Shown: positions 51,320 to 61,249 of the stretch, one piece after another | Position numbering within the stretch: position 1 is the stretch's first letter | How the letters are laid out: each line of letters begins with the position of its first letter | Assembly: GCA_964035575.1 (NCBI GenBank) | Contig: OZ037878.1 | Coordinates: 1,178,001 to 1,242,000, forward strand | Length of the DNA stretch: 64,000 nt | Reading direction: 5' to 3' | From: Rhynchopus sp. YZ270_cl-10 | Taxonomy: Eukaryota; Euglenozoa; Diplonemea; Diplonemida; Diplonemidae | Notes under the pieces: model-generated | The model's database searches: none | Told to the model about the DNA's origin: nothing | The model's input: only the letters and a program-made list of their open reading frames with translations | Made by a program: the position numbers and the translations under genes

Positions 51320-52632
51320 CATAGCCCTGATCGCACCGCTGCCATTTTTTTTACCCTCCGTGCAGTGGTGATACATCTTAGAAGTCTTTTTCAAGATGTT
51401 TTGTGGGTCAGACCAAGAGGGCTACCTGCGCCACGTCTTTGTCACACTACGAGGGATGAAGTGTGCCGTCTGTATAAAATTTGTTCCTCTCATTGGCGAA
51501 GGGGGGTGGTATGCGAGGACAATTCTTTGTAGTCCTTAGGAAAACGTCGTTACTTTACCCTTGCGTCCACACCCTATATCGGGGATCTGTGTAACCGTAC
51601 ATTTCACACTTCCCGCTTTAAAGTAGACTAATTATTTTCTTCTAACGCAAGCATAGGATAGACTTGTGTGTGTGTTTTTATTTTATTTTATTTTTTTTTT
51701 AACACACACCATAAAAAGAAAGATGGGACCATTTTTGTTGATCCCTCACCATATACTATCAATTTATTGATTGCATATGATGAAAATACTTTTTTTTTGT
51801 GGGTTTTGTGGTGTGGTGCATAAGCCCCCTCGCCACCCCAGACTTTGTTTTTTTTTTTTTTAAATTTTTCAAAAGCACTTGCAAAAGACCAAAAAGTAGA
51901 GAATCCAACCAGGTGACTCGGCTTGGCTTTTTTAAGGCTTTTTTTTTTTTCCTTTTCAATTCTGTATGTTTCCCTTTTCTTTGTCCTTCCATAAAAGCCC
52001 GCTGTCTATTTACATAGATAAGGGGGTGGTCTCTTGCAGCAGTTACCGGAAACCTTTTTTTTTTTTTGGTTCCAAAAAGGCAGGGGGTGCTCATACGAGA
52101 TATGACATATGATCCCGATTTTTTTTTTTTTTTTTTGTTGTTCAACTTAGCCCAAGGCTCGACTTTTTTTTTTTCCACATCAAACTGGACAGGGCGAGGG
52201 GGGTACGTTTACTATGCACATGAAAAGCACTTGGTCCGAGCGAAGCGAGGGCCAGATGTCTTACAATCTGTACAGTGCCGGTTAGTTAGAACGAGGCACA
52301 AAAGTGAACAAAACTAGAGATGGATTGTTATTGTCATCAGCACAGTCAGCACCATTGACAATTGAGGAAAAATGGAGTATTAACATGGGAGAGGCAGGGG
52401 AGAAGACAGACTGTCCAGTCAGTGTGGTTTTACTTAGCGTTCCAGTTTGGTACCCAGCTGGTTCTGGAGGGGGGGGGGGGATGTTTTCTTTTTACAATAC
52501 GAAGTTCCGTTCTTGTCACAACAAGCGTCCTTTTTGTTCTTTTTGTCTTTGTAGTCTTTTTTGATAAGGTAATTAACGCCATTAGCGGTCACTCATGGAA
52601 CTCGTATGGGAGGGGCTGGGGGGGGGGGGGGG
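51320..52632. other. AT-rich stretch between element arrays
   Basis: No gene is supported. GATGAAGTGTGCCGTCTGTA at 51459-51478 recurs at about 16731 (GTGAAGTGTGCCGTCTGTAT). CTATCAATTTATTGATTGCA at about 51757 recurs at about 1026. It ends in a run of 15 G (52618-52632), the first poly-G tract of the element array. Confidence 0.5.
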
Positions 52633-53824
52633 TAGGGGGTACGACTCCAGCCATTTTTTGCGCACGGAAAATTCATTTGGCATTATCTGGTCATCTCCAA
52701 GGCAACTGCGGGTGAAAAACACCCTCAGAGTGGGTCACAGGGGGCCTGTGGGTCGAAAAACGACCCAGAAGCCACCCCAGAATACAAAAAAATGGAAAAA
52801 AATAGTGAAAAAACGGCTTTTTTCACGTTTTGGCCACTTTGGGCAAAATAGCGATTTTTCGAGAAAAAAATCAAAAACCGGGATATTTTTTGACATCACA
52901 AAGCCTCCTTTGGCACAAATATACCCCAAAAGTGGCCTGTGAGTCCATTCCAACCTGTTTTGGACATATTTGACACTTTTGGAAGTGTTTTTTTGGTGTT
53001 TTTAGGTCAAAAAAATGCCCAAGACGTCCCCAAGACATCCCCAAGACACTTTGCACACCCCCTGTTACGGTCATATTTTTTTCGTTTTTTTGCCTGAAAC
53101 CCCCAAAATACCCCTCCCGGACCCCACATAGTCCCGAATATCCATCACACACCCACTCAGAGTGAGTAGAAGCACCCCAAAAAAAATATTTTTTAAAGCC
53201 CTAAAATTGTGCTTCAGTTTCGGCAGCATCCATGTTGAAGTTGAAGGGCTTTAAAAAATATTTTTTTTGGGGTGCTTCTACTCACTCTGAGTGGGTGTGT
53301 GATGGATATTCGGGACTATGTGGGGTCCGGGAGGGGTATTTTGGGGGTTTCAGGCAAAAAAACGAAAAAAATATGACCGTAACAGGGGGTGTGCAAAGTG
53401 TCTTGGGGATGTCTTGGGGACGTCTTGGGCATTTTTTTGACCTAAAAACACCAAAAAAACACTTCCAAAAGTGTCAAATATGTCCAAAACAGGTTGGAAT
53501 GGACTCACAGGCCACTTTTGGGGTATATTTGTGCCAAAGGAGGCTTTGTGATGTCAAAAAATATCCCGGTTTTTGATTTTTTTCTCGAAAAATCGCTATT
53601 TTGCCCAAAGTGGCCAAAACGTGAAAAAAGCCGTTTTTTCACTATTTTTTTCCATTTTTTTGTATTCTGGGGTGGCTTCTGGGTCGTTTTTCGACCCACA
53701 GGCCCCCTGTGACCCACTCTGAGGGTGTTTTTCACCCGCAGTTGCCTTGGAGATGGCCAGATAATGCCAAATGAATTTTCCGTGCGTTTGGTCCCAGCCA
53801 AAATGGCTGGAGTCGTATCCCCTA
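52633..53824. mobile_element. Array element 1: 1.2-kb fold-back element
   Basis: Two arms, 52633-53202 and 53245-53824, are near-perfect inverted copies of each other, separated by a 42-bp loop; one arm lacks about 10 bp near its outer end. The ends read TAGGGGGTACGACTCC and GGAGTCGTATCCCCTA. The same apparent peptides appear on both arms in opposite directions, so the open frames are a result of the palindrome. The outer left end abuts G15, and the right end shares its final TA with element 2. Confidence 0.95.
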
Positions 53825-54700
53825 GGCATAGGTGCCCGCCGAGTCGTTTTTGGGCGAGTTGTCGGAACTTTACGATTTCACCTAACAACTCGCCCAAAAC
53901 TCGGACAACTCGGCCACAACTCGCCCTATACTCGGCACAACTCGCCCTATACTCGGCACAACTCGGCCACAACTCGGCCACAACTCGCCCATTTTTACAG
54001 GCAAAAACATACAGGGATGGGAGGTGACGTTGTAAGGTTACACACATGTAACGTTGGTACAACACATGATCTCAAGAAAAACAACCAGGGCTAAGGCCAA
54101 ACGCCACTCATTACATGCACCTTGTCATATGACTAGTCATAGGTGGTAACTAGGTCGTGGTGGTCCATGGGCCACCGTGCACACTCACGGTTTTTGGTAA
54201 TTGCTGGGGGGAATGGGATATACTCCGTACATGGATACCCACACAGAACACACGGTTCCCCAGACATCTGTCAGGCAATCACTGATTCACTTCACACAGG
54301 TCGGGCAGGCGCTGCCTGCCCATCCTCTTTTCCTGTCTGCTATCGATTCCAGGTTCACAACGTTCACACGTTTAGTCAAAATGCTTTGGGCGACGACTTC
54401 CTTTGGGATACACAAAACCACACAAAGCGCACATTCACAGACCAGCTGTGAAGCGTGGGATGCACAAGATAAAACGTGATGTGGTGTACCTGTGTACCTG
54501 TGTACCTGTGTACCTGTGTACCTGTGTACCTGTGTACCTGTGTACCTGTGTACCTGTGTACCTGTGTACCTGTGTACCTGTGTTTTTGTAGCCATAAAAA
54601 ATCCCAAAAAAAAACAACTCGCCCAAAAAAAATGGGCGAGTTGTTGGCCGAATTTGGGCGAGTTGCCGAGTTGTTTTAACTCGCCGGGCACCTATGCCTA
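53823..54700. mobile_element. Array element 2: TIR element with CGAGTTG subterminal arrays and an 8-bp satellite
   Basis: 878 bp from TAGGCATAGGTGCCCG to its perfect inverse CGGGCACCTATGCCTA. Inside the left end are about nine copies of CAACTCGCC or CAACTCGGC (53880-53995) and inside the right end GGGCGAGTTG repeats (54614-54690), as expected of transposase-binding sites. The middle (54080-54480) is unique, more complex sequence that could have been captured. A satellite occupies 54484-54583. No transposase. Confidence 0.9.
54484..54583. repeat. 8-bp satellite (GTGTACCT)n, about 12 units
   Basis: Perfect tandem units inside array element 2. The unit shares the GTGTAC core with the 7-bp and 9-bp satellites of this window. 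Confidence 0.98.
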
Positions 54701-54728
54701 GGGGGGGGGGGGGGGGGGGGGGGGGGGG
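54701..54728 (+). repeat. Poly-G tract of 28 between array elements 2 and 3
   Basis: Lies exactly between the TIR end CCTATGCCTA and the TIR start TAGAGGGTCGCATTG. On its own strand it could form a G-quadruplex. Confidence 0.97.
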
Positions 54729-56104
54729 TAGAGGGTCGCATTGGCTAACGTTTTTATGTAATTTTTATTATTTTTTCGCTGGTGGACCATTTCAGTGGTG
54801 ACCCACACCCTGTGCCACCCCAAAAATGGGTTTCCGGGGGTTTTTGGGGGGTTTTGCGGCAAAAAACGTGAAACAACGTAAAAAAATGCGTTTTTATTGG
54901 TGTTTTCATGATTTTGTACTGTATACAGCCTATGATTGGAGGAATTTGACATATTTGACTAAATAATTCAAACCAAGATCGGTTCGAAGGGTCCAAAAGG
55001 GTGCAGCTCGTCGAAATCAGGCCCACAGGACCCCCAGGAGTACGATTTCCACCGGAGAGTGACCCCAAGAGGCCTCTGGCATCCCTAATTTGGCATTTTC
55101 TGCCTCCCCCCACAGCCGTGCATTTCGAGCCCCAGCTGAAGCACTTCATCAGGACACGCCATACACACGCCCCTGATCTGCTCCCCATCCACGAACCTCC
55201 TCACGAACTCAGCAGCATCCTCAGACGCTTTTTGTGAGGGGGAGGTCGTTTTTTTATTTGTTACGCCTGGCAGGGTAGGAGAAGGTGGGCAGTGAGGGGG
55301 GAGGGGTGAGGGGGGTGTTTGAGGCGCATACGCACGGGTTCAGGGGGTCATGTTCAACTCAATATTTCAAACCAAGATCGGTTCGAAGGGTCCAAAAGGG
55401 TGCAGCTGGCCGAAATCAGGCCCACAGGACCCCCAGGAGTACGATTTCCACAGGAGAGTGACCCCAAGAGGCCTCTGGCGGCCCTAAATTGGCATTTTTT
55501 AGCCCAAAACCGCCCCTGCCCCCCCATCTGGGGGGGAGGGCAATTTTTCACTCCTTTTCCCCATTTCTAGTGCTTCTAAGTCCTCCAAAGGGTAAAAAAC
55601 CGGTTCCATTGGGTCCGCAGACCATTTTTTGGGGGGGTATGTACCCAAATTTGCATCATACCCTACTTTATGTGATGGCCAGGGGAAAAGTCCTGGACTG
55701 GACAAGGGGTGGACAAGGGGTGGACAAGCACTTTTTTTGACTCAAAAACTCAAAAAAAATCATTTGCAAGTGGTACAGAAGCCTGTTGGTCGTTGAAATC
55801 AGGTCCACAGGACCCCTGGGACCCGATTTGCACCGGAGAGTCACCAAAATAGACCTCTGGTGATCCAAAAAAATCAATTTTTTTGCTAAAAAACCACTTT
55901 TGCCCATTTTGGGGTAAAAGTCCATTTTTCACTAATTTTCCCCATTTTGGGTATTTCTGAGCCCACCAAAGTGTAAAAAAATGGTTTCATTGGATCCTCC
56001 GAACATTTTTGGGGTGGGTATGTGTCTAGTTTTCCACGGGAAACGAGTATCTATGTCACAAAAAAATTTTATTTCACTTTTTGTGAGGACAATGCGACCC
56101 CCTA
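54729..56104. mobile_element. Array element 3: TIR element
   Basis: 1376 bp from TAGAGGGTCGCATTG to CAATGCGACCCCCTA (15 bp, one mismatch). It carries two direct copies of a segment starting TTCAAACCAAGATCGGTTCG: a short one at 54967-55085 and a longer one at 55364-55690. The longer one occurs inverted in element 4. Repetition of apparent peptides such as VRFPQESDPKRPLA is due to this duplication; I see no transposase motifs. Confidence 0.88.
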
Positions 56105-56120
56105 GGGGGGGGGGGGGGGG
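56105..56120 (+). repeat. Poly-G tract of 16 between array elements 3 and 4
   Basis: Sits exactly between CGACCCCCTA and TAGGGGCCGC. Confidence 0.97.
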
Positions 56121-57695
56121 TAGGGGCCGCAGTCCCCTAAGGAAATTATGTAACAATAATTCATTTTGCCACTTTTTGGCGTATAGTGGCCACAACCTGC
56201 AGAGAACCACCCCAGAATAGGTCAGAAACACCCTGTGAGGCAAAATTGGGTGAAAATTCGACTCTAGAATGTGAAAAAATGGGAAAAAATAGCAAAAAAC
56301 TGGCTTTTTGGGGGTTTTGGCCATTTTGGCCAAAACCCCGATTTTTCATGAAAAAACATGAAAAAACGCCAAATTCGATGTTTCAGAGAGTCATTTGAGA
56401 CCTATTTTGCCCCAAAAACGTGCTTGGAGTCCATTCTCGCCTGTTTTTCACATTTTTACGCCTTTTCTTTGGTGAATTTGGCCAAAATTTGGTCAAAATG
56501 ACCCCCTGTCCACCCCCTGTGTACCCCCTGTCCAAGGCCAGGATTTTTCCCCTGGCCATCACATAAAGTAGGGTATGGTGCAAATTTTGGTATGTACCCC
56601 CCCAAAAAATGGTCTGCGGACCCAACGGAACCGTTTTTTTACCCTTTGGAGGACTCAGAAGCACTAGAAATGGGGAAAATGAGTGAAAAATTGCCCTCCC
56701 CCCCAGAGAGGGGGGTAGGGGCGGGTTTTGGGCTAAAAAATGCCAAATTAGGGCCGCCAGAGGCCTCTTGGGGTCACTCTCCTGTGGAAATCGTACTCCT
56801 AGGGGTCCTGTGGGCCTGATTTCGACGAGCTGCACCCTTTTGGGCCCCTCGAACCGATCTTGGTTTGAAATATTGAGTCGAATATGACCCCTGGACAGGG
56901 GGTAGACAGGGGTCATTTTGACCTCAAAACACCAAAAAACGGCCAAAAAAAGTACCTAAAGTGTCCAAAACAGGTCGGAATAGACTCACGGGACATCCCT
57001 GGGGTAGTTTTGTGTCCAAGCAGCTGTCATGATGTCGAAATTTTACAATTTTTTTGAAAATTTGGTCAAAAATGGTCATTTGTCCCAAAATGGCCCAAAT
57101 GGCCGGTTTGTGCTTTATTTTCCATTTTTTTGGTGTTTCTGGTAATCAGTCACCCAAAAAAAAGGACACATTTTTGCCATACCATACATATTTGTTCGGT
57201 TCCTCCCATTTTTTGTGCAATTTTTCGTGTTTTTTGCATTTTTTTTGCATTTTTTTTGACCAAAACTTAGTGAAACTTAGTAAAACTTAGTGAAACTTAG
57301 GCAAAACTTAGTGAAACTTAGTGAAAATTTGCTGAAAATAACCCCAACAAAACCATTTCTTGAGCGGAATACCCCCCTGTATGGGTAATTGTGGTTGAAA
57401 ATAGGTGCCTAGAACATGTTCTGAGTGGTTTTGGGGGTGAAATAGCCCCAAATACCCCCACAAAGCAAAAAATGTGCCAAAATTGGCCATTTTGCCCTAA
57501 ATGGCCAAAAGGGCTGAAAATCCTATTTTTTCACACTTTTTTCACTTTCTGAGGTGCCAAACCATGAAATTCTGGGTCACACTGCCCCGGAAACCTATTT
57601 TGGGTGTCAGACACACCCTGAGGTGCCCACTAGATGCCCAAAAAATGACGAAATAATTATTGTTACATAATTTCCTTAGGGGACTGCGGCCCCTA
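56121..57695. mobile_element. Array element 4: TIR element with a perfect 41-bp inverted repeat
   Basis: 1575 bp from TAGGGGCCGCAGTCCCCTAA to its inverse; the terminal repeat is perfect over 41 bp (56121-56161 and 57655-57695). A segment at about 56541-56880 is an inverted copy of 55361-55690 in element 3. Short tandem AAAACTTAGTG units lie at 57259-57326. The open frames are not conserved outside the shared segment. Confidence 0.93.
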
Positions 57696-57711
57696 GGGGG
57701 GGGGGGGGGGG
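57696..57711 (+). repeat. Poly-G tract of 16 at the right end of array element 4
   Basis: Follows GCGGCCCCTA directly. On its right the sequence continues AGGGAGGGGAAAGGG without a TAG-type element start, so the array ends here. Confidence 0.95.
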
Positions 57712-57889
57712 AGGGAGGGGAAAGGGAATTCACAGATTACCAAACACATCATCTTACTCACGAGTCCTTGCGTCACTCACGGCCATTCTGAGCGAGGACT
57801 AGATGCGGTTCAGCAAAAATCTAGACAAACAGGTCTCTAAAGAAGAGGGTTTTTTTTTTTTTTTTTTTTTACCCTTGTTTAAAAGTATG

Positions 57890-58460
57890 TGGGGTGATCT
57901 GGGGACTTTTTTTTCAAGATTATTCACCAGCCATTCACAAAAATTCACAACGAGGCGAAAACACACGTGATACACCATGTGTGGGATCTTTTGTGAATGA
58001 ATGTGAATGAATGTGAATTTTTGTGAATTTATGTGAATCGCTAGTGCAGGGTTTGTGATTTTTTTTGGGTTTGCAGTACTGTACTGTACTGTACTGTACT
58101 GTACTGTACTGTACTGTACTGTACTCCCAATCCCCTGTGTATACTGTGTATACTGCGGAAATTGACCAAAAACGAGAACTTGTCCATTTCGGCAAATTGA
58201 CCCCACCACTGGCCGGGCGGATTCCGGAAATGCAAATGCCGTCGTTTAAACTGGTAGAAACACGGGTAATCGGTTATGCACCACACCAAAAACCAAAAAA
58301 AAAATCACAAAAAATCACAAAAATTTACAACGAGGCGGAAACACACGTGATACGCGGGTGTGTAGGTTTTCGTGAATATTTGCGAATTTTTGTGAATTTT
58401 TGTGAATTTTTGTGAATGGCTAGTGAATAATCTTGAAAAAAAAGACCCCAGATCACCCCA
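57890..58460. mobile_element. TGGGGTG-type TIR element, nested insertion with 5-bp target duplication
   Basis: 571 bp from TGGGGTGATCTGGGG to CCCCAGATCACCCCA, with imperfect arms of about 60 bp that include CAAGATTATTCAC and CATTCACAAAAATTCAC. It is flanked by GTATG on both sides (57885-57889 and 58461-58465). The flanks rejoined read CTTGTTTAAAAGTATGGGTT, which matches the uninterrupted repeat at about 58868-58890, so this is the pre-insertion site. It contains a short (GTACT)10 array and a two-unit 9-bp array. Confidence 0.93.
58076..58155. repeat. Short alleles of the 5-bp and 9-bp satellites
   Basis: Ten GTACT units, the CCCAATCCCC linker, then two GTGTATACT units. Both the linker and the right flank AATTGACCAAAAACGAGAAC are shared with the large arrays at 45.5-46.3 kb. 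Confidence 0.95.
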
Positions 58461-58960
58461 GTATGGGTTCATATTTTGTGAAAATTTAAGTCACTAAAAT
58501 TTTGTCCATTTTTTCGAAATGACCCCACCGCTTTCTGGAAAAGATTCAGAAATGCCAAAAACCGATGTTTTGGGTCACGAATCCCGCACCCCGACTACCG
58601 TAGATTTTTGACGATTTTGCTCGGTACGTTTTTCCTTACTAAAACCAAAGAATCTCATATTTCACAGTAAGGGTACTTCAGAGTGTTTTTGCACACACAT
58701 ATGACCCCACCGTGGAGAGCAATCGGCTCGCACAATCAAAAGAAAGCAGAGAAAAGGGAAAAAGAAAAAAGACAAAAGTTGGGTACCGTGCGCCTGCGGC
58801 GCTACTGTGTTCCCACTCAAAACACCACAATTTCATCTGAAGTTGGGTTTTCAAACCTGAAAATGACCCTTGTTTACGAGTATGGGTTCATATTTTGAAA
58901 AAAATTAAGTCAATAAAATTTTGTCCATTTTTCCAAAATGACCCCATCACTTTCTGCAAT
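58455..58960 (-). repeat. Composite dispersed repeat, inverted copy
   Basis: Complement of the order described at 39490, with GGGTACCGTGCGCCTGCGGC at 58781-58800 and CCGTGGAGAGCAATCGGCTC at about 58710. It is the target of the TGGGGTG insertion at 57890, whose left flank carries the split half. Confidence 0.85.
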
Positions 58961-59129
58961 CGCACCGAATCGGACGATGCGATCGACAAAAACGCCCAAA
59001 AATGCACCCCATACCCCTTTTTTTTTTCGTGATCTGGACCCCAAAATTTTGGTCAAAATCACGTGATCTGGGAACATGCTTGTCCACCACCAAAAATTTT
59101 TTTCCACCAGATTTTTTTTTTTTCCCCAC

Positions 59130-59460
59130 CACATAGGTTTCGAACGCGCGTTCGCGTTTTCTGGGCGTTTTCGAGTGCGCGTTTGAAAAACGAAAAAAAA
59201 AACGCGCGTTCGGAAAAAATGAAAAAAAAACGCGCGTTTGAAAAACGAAAAAAAAAAAACGCGCATTCGAAAAAGTGGAAGCCTCATGTTTACGTGGGGA
59301 GGTTTTTCGAACGCGCGTCGAAAAAGTGGTTTTTTCGAACGCGCGTCCAGTTTTTCAAACGCGCGTTCGAAAAAACCACTTTTTCGAACGCGCGTTTGAA
59401 AAAAAAAAAAAAAAACGCCCTTTTTTTTTTACGCGTCCGGCTTTTCAAACCAGGCTTCGC
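59130..59460. repeat. Cluster of CGAACGCGCG palindromic motifs
   Basis: About ten copies of TTCGAACGCGCG or CGCGCGTTCGAAAA in both orientations, separated by A or T runs. A second cluster is at about 60597-60700. The flanks CACCACCAAAAATTTTTTTC at 59083 and 60712 match, which suggests ends of one element family with motif-rich subterminal regions. Confidence 0.75.
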
Positions 59461-59559
59461 GCTAACTTTTGGAAAAAAATCTGAAAAAACGTGTTTCGGG
59501 ACCAAAAAAACGCACCTCAAATAGTTGTGCGTCAGGGGGTGAAAAAACAGTGTTTTGTG

Positions 59560-59880
59560 GCATTTCCGAGCCAATCCCGCGCTGTGGTGGGGCATATTCG
59601 GGAAAATGGACAAATTTTTAGTGACTTAAATTTTCACAAAATATGAACCCATACTCTTAAACAAGGGGCATTTTCAGGTCTGAAAACCCAAATTCAGATG
59701 AAATTGTGGTGTTTTGACTGGGAACAGGTAGCGCCGCAGGCGCACGGTACCCAACTTTTGTCTTTTTATGTTTCCCTTTTTTCTGCTTTCTTTTGATTGC
59801 ACGAGCCGATTGCTCTCCACGGTGGGGTCACATGTGTGTGCAAAAACACTCTAAAGTACTCTTACTCTGAACGATGAGAT
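59560..59880 (+). repeat. Composite dispersed repeat, copy at 59.6 kb
   Basis: Same order as at 39490: GAGCCAATCCCGCGCTGTGG, TAGTGACTTAAATTTTCACA, AGCGCCGCAGGCGCACGGTA, GATTGCTCTCCACGGTGGGG. Confidence 0.88.
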
Positions 59881-59964
59881 TCCTCTGGTTTTAGTAAGGA
59901 AACCCCTGTTTGCAAAAAGTGCATAAATTTCCTGTGGCTTTTCCCCACCAAGAGGTCGTTTTGT

Positions 59965-60575
59965 TGCATTTCCGAACCAATTCCGGATTGTGGTGGGGGA
60001 TGTACGGAAAAATGGACAAAAATGCAGCGACTTAAAATTTGACAAAACATGAGCCCATACTCGTAAACAAGGGTTATTTTCAGGTCTGAAAACCCAACGT
60101 ACTGAAGAAGCTATCGGTAACGTAGTGATGGCGGTGGGGTTTCAGTGACCACAGAGAAGAGTGAGAAAACCCAGGACGGTTATGGCCTCGGAGGGGGTGT
60201 GCCCCATGGCGTCCTAATCAATCTTTATCCGTGAGGGAGGGGAGATCATCCTCAGGGGGGATGTGGAGTCGTACTCAAAATAAAATGAACTGTACATAAG
60301 TACATCATGTTTAAACATAAAGGAGGGTAGGAACAGGTAGCGCCGCAGGCGCACGGTACCCAACTTTTTTCTTTTTTTCTTTTCCCTCTTCTCTGCTTTC
60401 TTTTGATCGCGCGAGCCGATTGCTCTCCACGGTGGGGTCACATGTGTGTGTGAAAACACTCTAAAGTACCCTTACTATGAAATATGAGATTCTCTGGTTT
60501 TCTTAAGGAAACCCCGGTTTGCAAAAAAAAAACGCACCACAAAAATATCCAAAAATCCCGGGACAAAGGACAGAA
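59965..60575 (+). repeat. Composite dispersed repeat, copy at 60.0 kb with internal insertion
   Basis: Begins GAACCAATTCCGGATTGTGG; between AACCCAACGTACTGAAG (about 60100) and GGAACAGGTAGCGCCGCAGG (60330) it contains about 230 bp not present in the other copies. It ends AATCCCGGGACAAAGGACAG, as at 39900. Confidence 0.85.
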
Positions 60576-61249
60576 GTTAGCGCAAAGCCTGTTTCAAACG
60601 CGCGTTTTTTTTTTTTTTTTTTGCGCGTTTTTTTTTTTTTTTCATGTGCGCGTTTTCCGATTTTGGATTTGCGCGTTTTCGATTTTCGAACGCGCGTTCG
60701 AAACCTATGGCACCACCAAAAATTTTTTTCCACCAGTTTGTGTGGCCCGCCCCAAAATAAAGTCAAAAAAATGTACTTCTAATGTACTTCTAATGTATGG
60801 TAAAAAAAGGGGGGTAAAAAAATTTTTCCCACCCATACTGACGTAGTCAGTGTGCATAATAAAAGGGTACCGAGCTTTCCCCCCGCAAAAAGCGGTCGCT
60901 GCGCGCGCTTCGCGCGCGCGACTCCCTGCTAGTGCAAGAAGGTGAGGCCCTTTCTCACCTCTGATGCACAAAATCGTGAAAGGCGGGTGGGGACGGTGAA
61001 CCACAAGCTGTAGTGGGTGTCAGCCTTCTTATCAGTAACCTCAGTGCATCTATAAAAGAAGAGGCGGTCATGACATCCAAAGGTTCCAGGCGAAGCCACG
61101 GTACGCAACATTTCTGAAAAATGTTGCCATAAAATGGCGCTGTCGTTCGTAATTAACGTCACTTTCCGTAAATTTTACGTATTTCGCTAAAAACGAAAGC
61201 TTCTGGCGAAGCCACGGTACGCAACATTTCAAAAAAATATGCGCTTAAA

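Noticed and set aside
52735-53712. Two identical 72-residue frames in opposite directions
   Set aside because: They are the two arms of the fold-back element and show no sign of protein-level conservation.
56383-56946. 187-codon frame similar to frames at 54951-55570, at first taken for a conserved element protein
   Set aside because: The similarity is that of a shared nucleotide repeat; the frames start and stop at different places and carry no transposase or other domain motif.
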